In this document: positions 22,794 to 31,442 of the stretch, piece after piece
Layout: every line of letters begins with the position of its first letter
Position numbering within the stretch: position 1 is the stretch's first letter
Source: JBBQNJ01 sp038329845
GTDB lineage: Bacteria > Planctomycetota > Phycisphaerae > Tepidisphaerales > Tepidisphaeraceae
Assembly (NCBI GenBank): GCA_038329845.1
Contig: JBBQNJ010000042.1
Coordinates: 1-41,568 of the forward strand
Direction: 5' to 3'
DNA length: 41,568 nucleotides
Notes under the pieces: model-generated
Told to the model about the DNA's origin: nothing
Seen by the model: the letters and a program-made list of their open reading frames with translations, nothing else
The model's database searches: none
Position numbers and translations under genes: made by a program

Positions 22794-25340
22794 TTATCGC
22801 GGGCGGCGTTGGCCTTTGGCCTGCGGGGGCGCGGTGAGGGGGTCTTCGGGCCAGGCATGTTTGGGGTAGCGAGCGCGGAGATCTTTTCTAACTCTGGGGT
22901 AGGTGTTGGCCCAGAAACTTCTCAAGTCATCGGTCAACTGGACGGGCCGATAGTTCGGACCTAGCAGTTGCAATAATACGGCGATGCGTCCGCCGGCGAT
23001 GCGAGGAGTGTCGGCCAGGCCGAACAGTTCTTGCAGGCGCACGGGCAGCAGTGGCGGGCGAGCGGGCTGGTATTGCAGGTGGATGCGGTTGCCGGTGGGC
23101 ACGGCGATCGCTTCGGGGGCCAATTCTTCGAGACGGCGGTCCAGCGGATACTCCAGCCGGGCGCGAAGAAGCGTCGCCAATCCCGGCGCGGCGACTTCGG
23201 CGAGCGAGCGTTTGCCGGCGCAGGCATCGGCGAGGATGTCGGCGAGTTGGTGATCATCGAACGCCGGCCAGAGATGCTCGGGGGCGGCGGTGCGAAGCAG
23301 GGCCACGCGGGCGAGAAGGGTCTTGCACGCTTCATCACAGGCGAACAGTTCGCTGGCGCGGGGCCGCAGCGCCTCGGCGAGAACTCGTCCGGCCTCGGCC
23401 GGATCGACCGGGGCATTGGCGTGTTCGCGCAGGGGCAGGTCGCGGTAATAGTCGATGAGCCGAGAGACGACGCGGGCGACAAGCGGGTCGTACTCGGTGG
23501 ATCGCACACGGCGGAGGGATTGGGGGAACTGTTCGGCGAGCCAGGCTTCGTCGATGGCGCTGGCCATTCGGACCCGCGCCTCGCCGGCGGCGGCGCGCTC
23601 ATCGACGCGGGCATCGACGGCGACGAAGAAGGGGCCATCCCAGACGATCGACTCGGGGGCGAGTCGAATGCCCTGGCCGCCGACCATGATGGCGGTGTCG
23701 GAACCGGCGTGGCGGCGCCGTGCGATGCGGTCGGGATAGGCGAGCATCAGCAACTTCAGCAGTGCCTGGGAATCGGTCGAGGGAGCGCGGGATTTTTCGG
23801 CCGAGGCACCGATCGTTCGCAGCAGTTCATCGCGGAGATGGCGGACCTGATGGAGCGCGGAGAGATCGAGGGTATCCGGCGGCGGGATCGAGCCGTCGAG
23901 GATGTCGAGGCGGTGGAGGATGTCCGACTCGCCGCGTGTGGTGGGCCGTCGCAGTCGTAAGGGGGCTTGGCCGGCGGGGCGGAGAATGTCAGGTTCGCTG
24001 ATCAGCGCGGCGATGGAGGCGGCGTCGGCGAGGAGGCCCCAATCGCGCGCGGTGGTGAGCAAGCGGGCCAGACGCGGGTGGATGGGAATTGCGAGCATCC
24101 GTCGTCCGGCGGGGGTGAGTTGTCCATCGTCCGCAACGGCGCCGAGCATTTCCAGCAGTCCGCGGGCCTGGTCGAGCATGGCGCTGTCGGGAGGCTCGTA
24201 CCAGTCGAATCGGCGGGGATCGCGGGTGCCCCAGGCCCCCAGGACGAGGACCGTCTGGGCCAGGTCCACACGGCGGACTTCGGGCAGTTCAAACGGCTGC
24301 ATCTGCGCCTGATCCTTGGCCGAGTAAAGGCGGATGCATCGACCGGGGGCGGTGCGCCCGGCGCGGCCGGCGCGATGCGTTGCCGATGCCAGGCTGATCC
24401 GGCGGACTTCGAGGGTGTCCATTCCGCGGCGCGGATCATGGCCGGCAATGCGAGCCAGGCCGCTGTCGATGACGTTGACGATCCCGTCGATGGTGAGCGA
24501 GGTTTCGGCGATATTCGTGGCCAGGACGATTTTGCGCCATCCCGGGGCGGCCGGGCGCAGGGCCAGAGTTTGGGCCGCGACGCTGAGGCTTCCATGCAGC
24601 GGGATCAGTCGCAGGCGGCGTGAGGCGGCGATCGGCGCGAGGGCCGATTCGGTGCGCCGGATTTCTTCCTTGCCGGGTAGAAAGACCAGGCTGTCGCCGG
24701 GGAGGTCGCGGGATTCGATGAGTTCGGCGATCGAGCGGGGAACTTGATCGAGGCTCATCGGCGCGGGGATATTTTCGATCTCCACGGGGTATGTTCGTCC
24801 GGGCACGCGAAAGATGGGGCAACCGAGGAAGTCGGCGACGGGCTCGGCGTCGAGGGTGGCCGACATGACGACGATCTTGAGGTCCGGCCGAAGGGCGGCG
24901 CGGACTTCTCGAAGCATTGCCAGGGCGAGGTCGGCATGGAGGCTGCGCTCGTGGAATTCGTCGAGGACGACAATGCCGACGCCGTGCAGGGCCGGATCCT
25001 CGAGCAGACGCCGGGTGAGGATGCCTTCGGTGATGATCCGCAGGCGGGTTTCGGATGAGATTCGGCGCTCGAATCGCACCTGATACCCGACTCGTCCGCC
25101 CAGGGGCCAGCCGCGCTCCTCGGCGATGCGGGCGGCGACGGCGCGGGCGGCGACCCGGCGCGGCTGCAGGACGACGACCTCGGGATGCTCATCGCCGAGG
25201 ATCGCGGGAATCTGGAGAAGGTGCGCGGGCAGGCGGGTGGTCTTGCCGGCACCCGGCTCGGCCACGACGACGACGGCCCCGGCGCTGCGCAGGGCGTCGG
25301 CGATGGCGTCGAGATGGGCGTCGATGGGAAGCGGGATCAT
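22794..25340 (-). CDS. hrpB: ATP-dependent RNA helicase HrpB
   Basis: The 848-residue DExH helicase has Walker A AEPGAGKTT (27-35), QPRRVAARAVAARIAEERGW (motif Ia), the DEFHERS box (a DEAH variant), SATLDAEPVADFLG (motif III), LVFLPGKEEIRR (motif IV), VLATNIAETSLTIDGI (motif V) and HRAGRAGRTAPGRCIRLY (motif VI). The winged-helix and ratchet domains and the HrpB-specific C-terminal region follow (EYPLDRRLEELAPEAIAVPT; PPLLPVRLQELFGLADTPRI). Length is typical of HrpB (about 810-850). The bacterial protein is implicated in RNA metabolism but its targets are poorly defined. It is divergent from the small gene at 25391, with 50 bases between the starts. Confidence 0.95.
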   Translation of the reverse strand: MIPLPIDAHLDAIADALRSAGAVVVVAEPGAGKTTRLPAHLLQIPAILGDEHPEVVVLQPRRVAARAVAARIAEERGWPLGGRVGYQVRFERRISSETRLRIITEGILTRRLLEDPALHGVGIVVLDEFHERSLHADLALAMLREVRAALRPDLKIVVMSATLDAEPVADFLGCPIFRVPGRTYPVEIENIPAPMSLDQVPRSIAELIESRDLPGDSLVFLPGKEEIRRTESALAPIAASRRLRLIPLHGSLSVAAQTLALRPAAPGWRKIVLATNIAETSLTIDGIVNVIDSGLARIAGHDPRRGMDTLEVRRISLASATHRAGRAGRTAPGRCIRLYSAKDQAQMQPFELPEVRRVDLAQTVLVLGAWGTRDPRRFDWYEPPDSAMLDQARGLLEMLGAVADDGQLTPAGRRMLAIPIHPRLARLLTTARDWGLLADAASIAALISEPDILRPAGQAPLRLRRPTTRGESDILHRLDILDGSIPPPDTLDLSALHQVRHLRDELLRTIGASAEKSRAPSTDSQALLKLLMLAYPDRIARRRHAGSDTAIMVGGQGIRLAPESIVWDGPFFVAVDARVDERAAAGEARVRMASAIDEAWLAEQFPQSLRRVRSTEYDPLVARVVSRLIDYYRDLPLREHANAPVDPAEAGRVLAEALRPRASELFACDEACKTLLARVALLRTAAPEHLWPAFDDHQLADILADACAGKRSLAEVAAPGLATLLRARLEYPLDRRLEELAPEAIAVPTGNRIHLQYQPARPPLLPVRLQELFGLADTPRIAGGRIAVLLQLLGPNYRPVQLTDDLRSFWANTYPRVRKDLRARYPKHAWPEDPLTAPPQAKGQRRPR

Positions 25341-25390
25341 GGCGGGGCGATGATAGGTCCGCGGCCCGGAACGTGGTACACTCGGGCGCT

Positions 25391-25843
25391 ATGACCGATG
25401 CGGCGATTGGGCCGGTGACAGAGGCGTTGCGAGAGCTGGCCCGGGCCGAGCAGCAGGGGATGCTGCGGCTGATGGGGGAAGGCTCGCCGCATTGGACCCG
25501 CGCTGATGCGGGTCTGCGGGCGGCGCTGGCGCGGATGTTGCGATCGAGCGATCGGCGGCTGGGGGAGTTGGCCGAATTGCTCGAGCCGATGGGGGAGGAT
25601 CTGCCGCGGGTGCTGAGCGGGCACGAGCAGCAGTATCTGGCGTATTTGTCGATGCGATTTTTGCTGCCGAAATTGATTGTCGAGAAGCGCGAGATGGTTG
25701 AACGATATGATCGGGTGATCATGACGATCGGGGAGTCGGCGATGTCGGCGGTGGTTAGGACATTGCAGGCACAGCGTGAGGAATTGTCGAACGAGGCGCA
25801 GGTGCTTGAGGCCTCGTCGTTGCCGAGACGGGCGGCCGGTTAA
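25391..25843 (+). CDS. Hypothetical helical protein, 150 residues
   Basis: I do not recognise this gene. It encodes MTDAAIGPVTEALRELARAE and continues as an almost wholly alpha-helical, charged protein without signal peptide or membrane helix. There is a leucine/arginine-rich stretch at about 45-75 and a hydrophobic YLAYLSMRFLLPKLIVEKRE at about 80-100. ATG 25391 lies 50 bases from the divergent hrpB start, and codon composition is like that of the neighbours, with G/C at third positions, so a real gene is likely. No function is proposed. Confidence 0.6.
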   Translation: MTDAAIGPVTEALRELARAEQQGMLRLMGEGSPHWTRADAGLRAALARMLRSSDRRLGELAELLEPMGEDLPRVLSGHEQQYLAYLSMRFLLPKLIVEKREMVERYDRVIMTIGESAMSAVVRTLQAQREELSNEAQVLEASSLPRRAAG

Positions 25844-26187
25844 CGGGATCGGGTCAAGCCCGATGGGATATCTGGCTTTTCGGCGGGCGGCTGGATCGCG
25901 TGGGAAAATTAGTCGATGCAGAGGTTGGCGAGGGGGAGTTGTGTTGACAGCGCCGAGGGCACCACGGCCCCGACCAGCTGGTACCGGCCGTTAAAGGGCG
26001 AGACGGGGTCGTGTTGACAGCGCCGAGAGCACGGCTATCGTTGAAAAACCTCGGTGGCGGGCGGGGTTGTGGCGGTGGCGGCACCCGCGAATTTCGCATG
26101 TTTTTTCGGCAGCGGCGCCGCGCAGCGTCGGGCGGGGCGCACCGTGGCGCCGTCCCCGGCCAGCGCGGCCAATGAGTGGATCGCTCG
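25844..26187. other. Intergenic stretch with spaced 22-bp repeats
   Basis: After the stop at 25843, ATCGGG and CCCGAT form a small stem with no strong T-run. GTGTTGACAGCGCCGAG recurs at 25941 and 26011, exactly 70 bases apart. No gene is supported in the rest. Confidence 0.45.
25941..26032 (+). repeat. Two 22-bp direct repeats 70 bp apart containing TTGACA
   Basis: The repeats (25941-25962 and 26011-26032) differ at one position. Both contain TTGACA, a -35-like hexamer, and both lie upstream of the APH-fold kinase gene. They could be duplicated promoter or operator elements, or simply a small duplication. Confidence 0.5.
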
Positions 26188-27279
26188 ATGACTCAATCCG
26201 CCGTCAGCCCGGTGCAGATCGCGGCCTCGGGGACCGGACAGGCCCGGCAGGCGGGCCAGCGCGACCAGTTCACGCCCGAGGAACTGGCGATCGTGATGTC
26301 TCATTTCGACATCGGGGTGATCGAATCGATCGTCGAGTTTCCCCGCGGATCGCGCAAGGCACCCAAGCTGCTGGTCGTCAGCGAGCAGGGGAAATTTCTG
26401 CTCAAGCGGCGGGCGCGGGGAAAGGATGATCCGTACAAGGTCGCGTTTTCGCACGCGATCCAGCTTTACCTGGCGGGAAAACAGTTCCCGCTGCCACACC
26501 TGATCGGAACCCGGCGCGATAACAATTCGATGCTGCAATGGCGCGGGACGGTGTACGAGCTGTTCGAGTACATCCCGGGTCAGGGGTATCCGCAAACGCT
26601 GGAAGCGACGTTCGATTCCGGGCGGATTCTGGCGCTGTACCACAAACTGTTGCTGGACTTCAAAAGCGAATGGCAGCCTCCCACGGGCAGCTATCACGCA
26701 GCGCCGGCGGTGACGCAGGGGCTTAAGGCGATCCCCAACACGCTGGGCAGCTCCGCCCAGGAGCGCGAGCTGGTGAGCCTGTTGGGGTATCTGCTGGACA
26801 GCTACCAGCATGCGGCCCATATGGTCGAGGAGCAGGGGCTGGAGAAATGGCCCAAACAGATCGTGCATGCCGACTGGCATCCCGGGAACATGTTGTTTCG
26901 CGAGAACCGGGTGGTGGCGGTGATCGACTACGACGCGGCGCGGCTGTTGGCGCGAATCATCGACGCGGCTAACGGGGCGCTGCAATTTTCGATCCTGGGC
27001 GGGGATGAAGATGTGAGCAAGTGGCCGGAATACATTGATGAAAGCCGTTTCAAGCGGTTTTTGCGGGGATACGACGAGGTGATGCTGCTGTCGCAGGCCG
27101 AGATTCGCACTTTGCCGTGGCTGATGGTCGAGGCGTTGATCGCCGAGGCGGTGTTTCCGATCGCGGCGACGGGATCGTTCGGGAAGTTGGACGGGCTGCC
27201 GTTTCTCCAGATGGTGCAGCGGAAGATTCACTGGTTGCAGCGGTCGGCGGACAAGTTGATCGACCTGGCCGAGGGGTAG
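26188..27279 (+). CDS. Aminoglycoside phosphotransferase-fold kinase (APH/HSK2 superfamily)
   Basis: The 363-residue protein has a protein-kinase-like fold. KFLLKRRARGK supplies the beta-3 Lys (about 70), GTVYELFEYIPGQGYPQ the hinge, IVHADWHPGNMLF (about 233-245) the catalytic Brenner loop with Asp and Asn, and VIDYDAARLL the metal-binding Asp. Superfamily members phosphorylate small alcohols (homoserine, choline, methylthioribose, fructosamine). The natural substrate here is not evident, and drug resistance should not be assumed. An upstream GTG at 26176 is possible; ATG 26188 is preferred. A PDZ-like protein gene follows after 29 bases and may be co-transcribed. Confidence 0.82.
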   Translation: MTQSAVSPVQIAASGTGQARQAGQRDQFTPEELAIVMSHFDIGVIESIVEFPRGSRKAPKLLVVSEQGKFLLKRRARGKDDPYKVAFSHAIQLYLAGKQFPLPHLIGTRRDNNSMLQWRGTVYELFEYIPGQGYPQTLEATFDSGRILALYHKLLLDFKSEWQPPTGSYHAAPAVTQGLKAIPNTLGSSAQERELVSLLGYLLDSYQHAAHMVEEQGLEKWPKQIVHADWHPGNMLFRENRVVAVIDYDAARLLARIIDAANGALQFSILGGDEDVSKWPEYIDESRFKRFLRGYDEVMLLSQAEIRTLPWLMVEALIAEAVFPIAATGSFGKLDGLPFLQMVQRKIHWLQRSADKLIDLAEG

Positions 27280-27308
27280 ATCTGACGGTTCGAGTACGGA
27301 ACACATCG

Positions 27309-28253
27309 ATGCGGAGCTGGCTGGCGGTCGGCGTTGCGCTTTGCGGGCTGGCGGGAAGACCGGCGCCGGGGTCGGGCGATGAGGCTGGGCCGTCGGATGC
27401 GGCGGGGCGGGCTATGTCAGAAGCCGCGGCCCCAGATGTGGCGAGGGGATCTACGTCAGAAGCCGCAGCCCCGACTGCGGCGGGGCGATCCACGTCAGAG
27501 TCTGCGGCCCCAACTCCGGCGGGACGATCCTCGTCGGACGCCGTGCCCCCGAATTCAGCGGCGCAATCCACGTCGCAGCCATCGACGCAGAGCAAGGCGG
27601 AGCGGGCTTTGGCGGCACGGCTGGGCGAGGCGATGGCGGGCTTGGCGGCCGAGACGGCGCCGCTGCGCGAGCGGGCGCGGGCGCAGTTGATGGAGCTTCA
27701 TCGCCCGGATCTGGCGATGCTGCGTCGAACCGTAGCCGAGGCGCGTCCGTTGCTGCCCAGCCAGATGCTGGCGCTGCGGGAGATCGTTACACAGGTCTAT
27801 CTGAGCGATGAGCCGTATGCGGCCGATGCGCAAGCGGGTTTTCTGGGGGTGGTGATGGGGGAGGTAAGCATCCCCGTGACCGGCCCGGCGACGACGGCGC
27901 CGGGAAACGCGGTGGGGGTGGTGATCGTCGAGCGGCTGGCGGGGTTCTGCGGGTATCGCACGCTTAGCGATGGGGACATCGTGCTTGCGGCTGAGGAACT
28001 GCCCGAATCACGCCTGCGCGGCCCGGGCGATCTGGCGGCGGTAATCCGCGCCGGGCGGGCGGGATCGACGGTGCATCTGAGCGTGCTTCGACAGGGACAG
28101 GTGATTCGCGTGCCGATCCGGCTGGACGCCCGCCCGGCGGAACTGGACGGCGGCCAACTGATGATCCGCGAGATGACCCGCCAGCGGCTGCAAAAAGCCG
28201 ATGACTACTGGGATCAAACTTTCGCGCCCCTCATCGGCGACGGGGTGGGGTGA
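27309..28253 (+). CDS. Exported PDZ-like domain protein with a 13-residue repeat region
   Basis: The 314-residue protein starts with a signal-like segment (MRSWLAVGVALCGLAGRPAP). Four tandem 13-residue units then span residues 37-88 (SEAAAPTAAGRST and variants; DNA 27417-27572, 39-bp period). A helical region follows (about 95-185). The C-terminal PDZ-like fold is GVVIVERLAGFCGYRTLSDG, DIVLAAEELPESRLRGPGDL and AGSTVHLSVLRQGQVIRVPI. In HtrA/S2P-type proteins this fold binds peptide C-termini, but no protease domain is present. The low-complexity region is probably an extended periplasmic linker. Function is unknown. Confidence 0.65.
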   Translation: MRSWLAVGVALCGLAGRPAPGSGDEAGPSDAAGRAMSEAAAPDVARGSTSEAAAPTAAGRSTSESAAPTPAGRSSSDAVPPNSAAQSTSQPSTQSKAERALAARLGEAMAGLAAETAPLRERARAQLMELHRPDLAMLRRTVAEARPLLPSQMLALREIVTQVYLSDEPYAADAQAGFLGVVMGEVSIPVTGPATTAPGNAVGVVIVERLAGFCGYRTLSDGDIVLAAEELPESRLRGPGDLAAVIRAGRAGSTVHLSVLRQGQVIRVPIRLDARPAELDGGQLMIREMTRQRLQKADDYWDQTFAPLIGDGVG

Positions 28254-28326
28254 TCCCGTCGTTCTCGTCTTAAACTATATCATATCCAATGCGTTTTTAC
28301 GCCTTCGCCTGACCATACATTGCACA

Positions 28327-28362
28327 CCTAATATCGGGGACGTTCCTAATATCGGGGACGTG
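28327..28362. repeat. 18-bp tandem duplication of a REP-like end
   Basis: CCTAATATCGGGGACGTT (28327-28344) is followed directly by CCTAATATCGGGGACGTG (28345-28362). The second copy is the left terminus of the RAYT unit. Confidence 0.75.
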
Positions 28363-29174
28363 GCTTGTATCTCCATATACCATATGATTTTACGTTGTAA
28401 TTATGTCACCGATGGATTCTTGCGCGAGGCCCGCGGCGGGCGCGAGACCGGCCCTGTTCCATAGTAAGTCGATCAAGGAACTTACTGGATCCGATCACCA
28501 AATCATTCTGTTGCGACATCCACAGATCGTCGGCTTCATCCAGCAGCATGTTGGCGTAGGCGTGTCGAGCGCCGGGGTCGAGGGGATCCGAGAATTGGGG
28601 ATCGAGATCGCTGACGCCGTCGGCTAGTCCGCTGACGTAATAGCCGGCGCTGCACCAGGGGTAGGCCCACGGCTCGATCACCATGCGGGCGCGGAAGGCG
28701 TTGCGCTCGATGTATCGGCCGCAACGGGTGAGGCATTCATTCTGTTCAACGGCTTTGGCGTGATAACGGCCCTGGAATACCGGTCCGCAGGTTTCGTGGC
28801 GATGGTGATGGTATTGAGCGAATGTCTGCTGCACGCCGCTGATGAATCGCCGCAGTTCGGTGAAGGGGACTTGGACGAGCATGTGATAGTGATTGGGCAT
28901 CCACGCCCAGTGATACAGGCGAACGGGCAGTTGCTTCTTGTACGCGGCGACAATGCCGCTGAAGCGGTGGAAGTCGGCATCGTCGTGGAAAAGAATCGAG
29001 CGATTAAAACCGCGGTTATAGAGATGATAGCAGATTGATTGGCATCGGTAACGGGGAGTTCGGGGCATAAGGGGAGTATGCCAGACAACGATCTGGAATA
29101 CAAGAGATCATATTTTGTGTGACATAATTACGACATAAACAGTTATATAAAAGATAGTTACAAGCCACGTCCCC
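28354..29174 (-). mobile_element. RAYT (REP-associated tyrosine transposase) unit bounded by inverted repeats
   Basis: A perfect 16-bp inverted repeat, GGGGACGTGGCTTGTA at 28354-28369 and its complement at 29159-29174, encloses the tnpA gene. The similarity extends imperfectly outward (CCTAATATC versus CCCAATAATT). An inner pair, GTTGTAATTATGTCAC (28394-28409) and its complement at 29119-29134 with one mismatch, lies closer to the gene. Flanks are AT-rich compared with the surroundings. The unit sits between the PDZ gene and ispH without breaking either. Confidence 0.75.
28406..29068 (-). CDS. REP-associated tyrosine transposase (Y1 HUH family, IS200-like)
   Basis: The 220-residue protein begins MPRTPRYRCQSICYHLYNRG, a typical RAYT opening. 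It has the HUH motif in WMPNHYHMLVQ (about residues 56-64) and the catalytic Tyr in CGRYIERNAFRARM. PVFQGRYHAKAV and WAYPWCSAGYY are also family-typical. RAYTs are single-strand-specific nucleases domesticated to mobilise or maintain REP/REPIN palindromes. The length and motifs appear intact, so the enzyme may be active. It could act on the GGGGAC-bounded palindromes in this window. The C-terminal Arg-rich tail overlaps the inner inverted repeat. Confidence 0.9.
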   Translation of the reverse strand: MPRTPRYRCQSICYHLYNRGFNRSILFHDDADFHRFSGIVAAYKKQLPVRLYHWAWMPNHYHMLVQVPFTELRRFISGVQQTFAQYHHHRHETCGPVFQGRYHAKAVEQNECLTRCGRYIERNAFRARMVIEPWAYPWCSAGYYVSGLADGVSDLDPQFSDPLDPGARHAYANMLLDEADDLWMSQQNDLVIGSSKFLDRLTMEQGRSRARRGPRARIHR

Positions 29175-29211
29175 AATTATTGGGTGAATGGAGTATATTC
29201 GTGGATGGGGG

Positions 29212-30156
29212 TTAACGTAGGGGGAGTGACTCTAGGGTGCGGAGGGAGGCGGGTTGCTCGAAGAACATTTCTTCGGTGGTGAACTGGCGAGTCTCGACGG
29301 TGGCGCCGTGGCGGTGAGTGAGGACCTGGAGAACCCCCTGGACCAGGTCCTCGGGGGCGCTGGCGCCGGCGGTGAGCAGGACCGTCTGGATGCCGGTGAA
29401 CCATTCATCGCGGAGTTCGGCGGCGTCGTCGATGAGGTGGCCGCGGACGCCGCGATTGCCGGCGATTTCGACCAGGCGCTTGGAGTTGGAGCTGTTGCGG
29501 CTGCCGACGACGAGGACGAGGTCGCATTCGCTGGAAAGGCGCATGACCGCGCCCTGACGGTTGGTGGTGGCGTAGCAAATGTCTTCGTGGCCGGGCGCCT
29601 GGATTCGCGGGTAGCGGGCCTTGAGCGCCGTGATGATGGCCGCGGCGTCGTCGAGGCTGAGGGTGGTCTGGGTGAGATAGGCGACTCGATGTTCGGGGGG
29701 GATATCCAGCGCGGCCACGTCCTCGACGCGTTCGACGAGGTGGATGACATCGGGGGCTTCGCCAAGGGTGCCGACGACCTCATCGTGTTCGGCGTGGCCG
29801 ATCAGGACGATGGAATAGGCCTGTCGGGCGTAGCGGACAGCCTCGGCGTGGACCTTGGCGACGAGCGGACAGGTGGCGTCGACCTCGGTCAGGCCGCGGG
29901 ATCGGGCCTGGCGGCGAAGCTCGGGGGAGACGCCGTGGGCGCTGTAGACGACGATGGCGCCGTCGGGCACGTCCTGAATGCGGTTGACGAAGACGACGCC
30001 GCGCGATTCGAAGCGATAGACGACGTGGCGGTTGTGGACGATCTCGTGATAAACGTGGATCGGCGGTCCTTTGAGGGCCAGCAGCCGCTCGACGCACTCG
30101 ATGGCCATGTTGACCCCGGCACAGAAACCGCGTGGATCAGCCAGAAGAACTCGCAT
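29212..30156 (-). CDS. ispH: 4-hydroxy-3-methylbut-2-enyl diphosphate reductase
   Basis: The 314-residue [4Fe-4S] enzyme makes IPP and DMAPP in the last step of the MEP pathway. It starts MRVLLADPRGFCAGVNMAIE, with cluster ligand Cys12. The other two ligands are in VDATCPLVAKVH and HEDICYATTNRQGAV. Substrate residues are in YHEIVHNRHVV, YSAHGVSPE, GHAEHDEVVGT and the S-x-N motif GSRNSSNSKRL. Length equals that of the E. coli enzyme. AAAGGT about eight to ten bases upstream supports the ATG at 30156. It is divergent from hpnC-hpnD, which consume prenyl diphosphates, with about 230 bases between the starts. Confidence 0.96.
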   Translation of the reverse strand: MRVLLADPRGFCAGVNMAIECVERLLALKGPPIHVYHEIVHNRHVVYRFESRGVVFVNRIQDVPDGAIVVYSAHGVSPELRRQARSRGLTEVDATCPLVAKVHAEAVRYARQAYSIVLIGHAEHDEVVGTLGEAPDVIHLVERVEDVAALDIPPEHRVAYLTQTTLSLDDAAAIITALKARYPRIQAPGHEDICYATTNRQGAVMRLSSECDLVLVVGSRNSSNSKRLVEIAGNRGVRGHLIDDAAELRDEWFTGIQTVLLTAGASAPEDLVQGVLQVLTHRHGATVETRQFTTEEMFFEQPASLRTLESLPLR

Positions 30157-30387
30157 GAAAGAATGACCTTTCGCAGGGGATCGGCGGTCACGGGGCGATT
30201 GCCCGGAGCGTCGCCGCGCATCATGTCCCGCCGATCGCGCTCGACGCGGCGCAGTTGCGGGCGATGGGTCGGCATTGTAGGCTCGGCATCGACCCGCCAC
30301 AATATCGTATCCGCCGGATGGGTTGGCAAAAACCAGCAGAGTGTGGCCGGTGCCGGGCGGTGAGGTGCGTTGTGGAGGCGTTGAGCG

Positions 30388-31407
30388 TTGAGCGAGATCC
30401 CAGCGGCAAACGCGATCGGCGATGAGGCGAATGGCCCGCGGGCGCGCCCCATGGACTTGGACCCGGCGATCCGCGCGGGGTTGTCGCCGTGTTGCGATGT
30501 CGCGGCGGCGCTTGAATGGGCTAGAGCGCTGGCGAGCAATCATTACGAGAACTTTCCGGTGGTCTCGATCCTGGTTCCGCGTGAGCTGCGCCAGGACTTT
30601 TGCAACATCTACGCCTATTGCCGCGTTGCCGATGATCTGGCCGATGAGGTGCCGGATGCGGAACAGTCGTTGCGATTGCTGGCGGCGTTGCGGGAGGAGA
30701 TCGTCGGCGTGTATGCCGGGCGGCCATCTACGCGGCTGGGGGTGGCGCTGAGTCAGACGTTGGATCGGCATGCCATCCCCACGGCGCCGCTGATGGACCT
30801 GCTCAGTGCGTTCGAGCAGGACCAGCGAGTGCGGCGGTATGAGACTTTCGATCAGCTCTTGGACTACTGCCGGCGCAGCGCCGATCCGGTGGGACGGCTG
30901 GTCTTGTATGTCTGCGGATACGAGGATGCCGACCGACAGCGATTGAGCGACCGCATCTGCACCGCGCTGCAACTGGCGAACTTCTGGCAGGATGTGCGGC
31001 GTGATCTGCTCGAGCGCGACCGGATTTACATCCCGGCCGAGTCGATGCGGCGGTTCGGAGTCGATGAGGCGCAGCTTCGGGCCGGGCGATGCGATGAGAA
31101 TTATCGGGCGATGATCCGTTTCGAGGTGGATCGCACGCAGGGGCTGTTCGACGAGGGAGCCGAGCTGCTCAAGATGTTGCGCGCGGGGGTGCGGCATCAT
31201 GTGGGGCTGTTCGGTCGTGGGGGAGCGGCGATCCTCGACGCGATTCGCCGGGAAGGGTATGACACGCTGAGCCGGCGACCGGTGTTGTCGGCGATGCAGA
31301 AGTCGCGCCTGATCGCGTGCGCGGTCGTGGCGGCGGGTCTGGGTCGAATCGGACGGATCGGGCGAGCTGGCGGATCCGCGTCGCGATCGCGCCCGGCACC
31401 GGGATAA
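30388..31407 (+). CDS. hpnC: Squalene/hopanoid biosynthesis prenyltransferase HpnC
   Basis: The 339-residue trans-isoprenyl diphosphate synthase has an HpnC-like opening ENFPVVSILVPRELRQDF and the first Asp-rich motif YAYCRVADDLADE (about 74-86). QRVRRYETFDQLLDYCRRSA precedes the second motif QLANFWQDVRRDLLERDRIY. In the HpnCDE route HpnD makes presqualene diphosphate, HpnC converts it to hydroxysqualene and HpnE reduces it to squalene. HpnE is not in the window. TTG 30388 is chosen because GGAGG lies nine bases upstream; ATG 30451 is the alternative. A Gly/Arg/Ser-rich tail beyond residue 315 is unusual. HpnD follows after 35 bases. Confidence 0.86.
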   Translation: MSEIPAANAIGDEANGPRARPMDLDPAIRAGLSPCCDVAAALEWARALASNHYENFPVVSILVPRELRQDFCNIYAYCRVADDLADEVPDAEQSLRLLAALREEIVGVYAGRPSTRLGVALSQTLDRHAIPTAPLMDLLSAFEQDQRVRRYETFDQLLDYCRRSADPVGRLVLYVCGYEDADRQRLSDRICTALQLANFWQDVRRDLLERDRIYIPAESMRRFGVDEAQLRAGRCDENYRAMIRFEVDRTQGLFDEGAELLKMLRAGVRHHVGLFGRGGAAILDAIRREGYDTLSRRPVLSAMQKSRLIACAVVAAGLGRIGRIGRAGGSASRSRPAPG

Positions 31408-31442
31408 AGAGTCGCCGCGAGCTTGGGAACTGTCGAAAGCTG

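Noticed and set aside
26188..27279. Antibiotic-resistance aminoglycoside phosphotransferase
   Set aside because: Only the general kinase fold motifs are present. The superfamily has many metabolic kinases, and nothing in the context points to drug modification.
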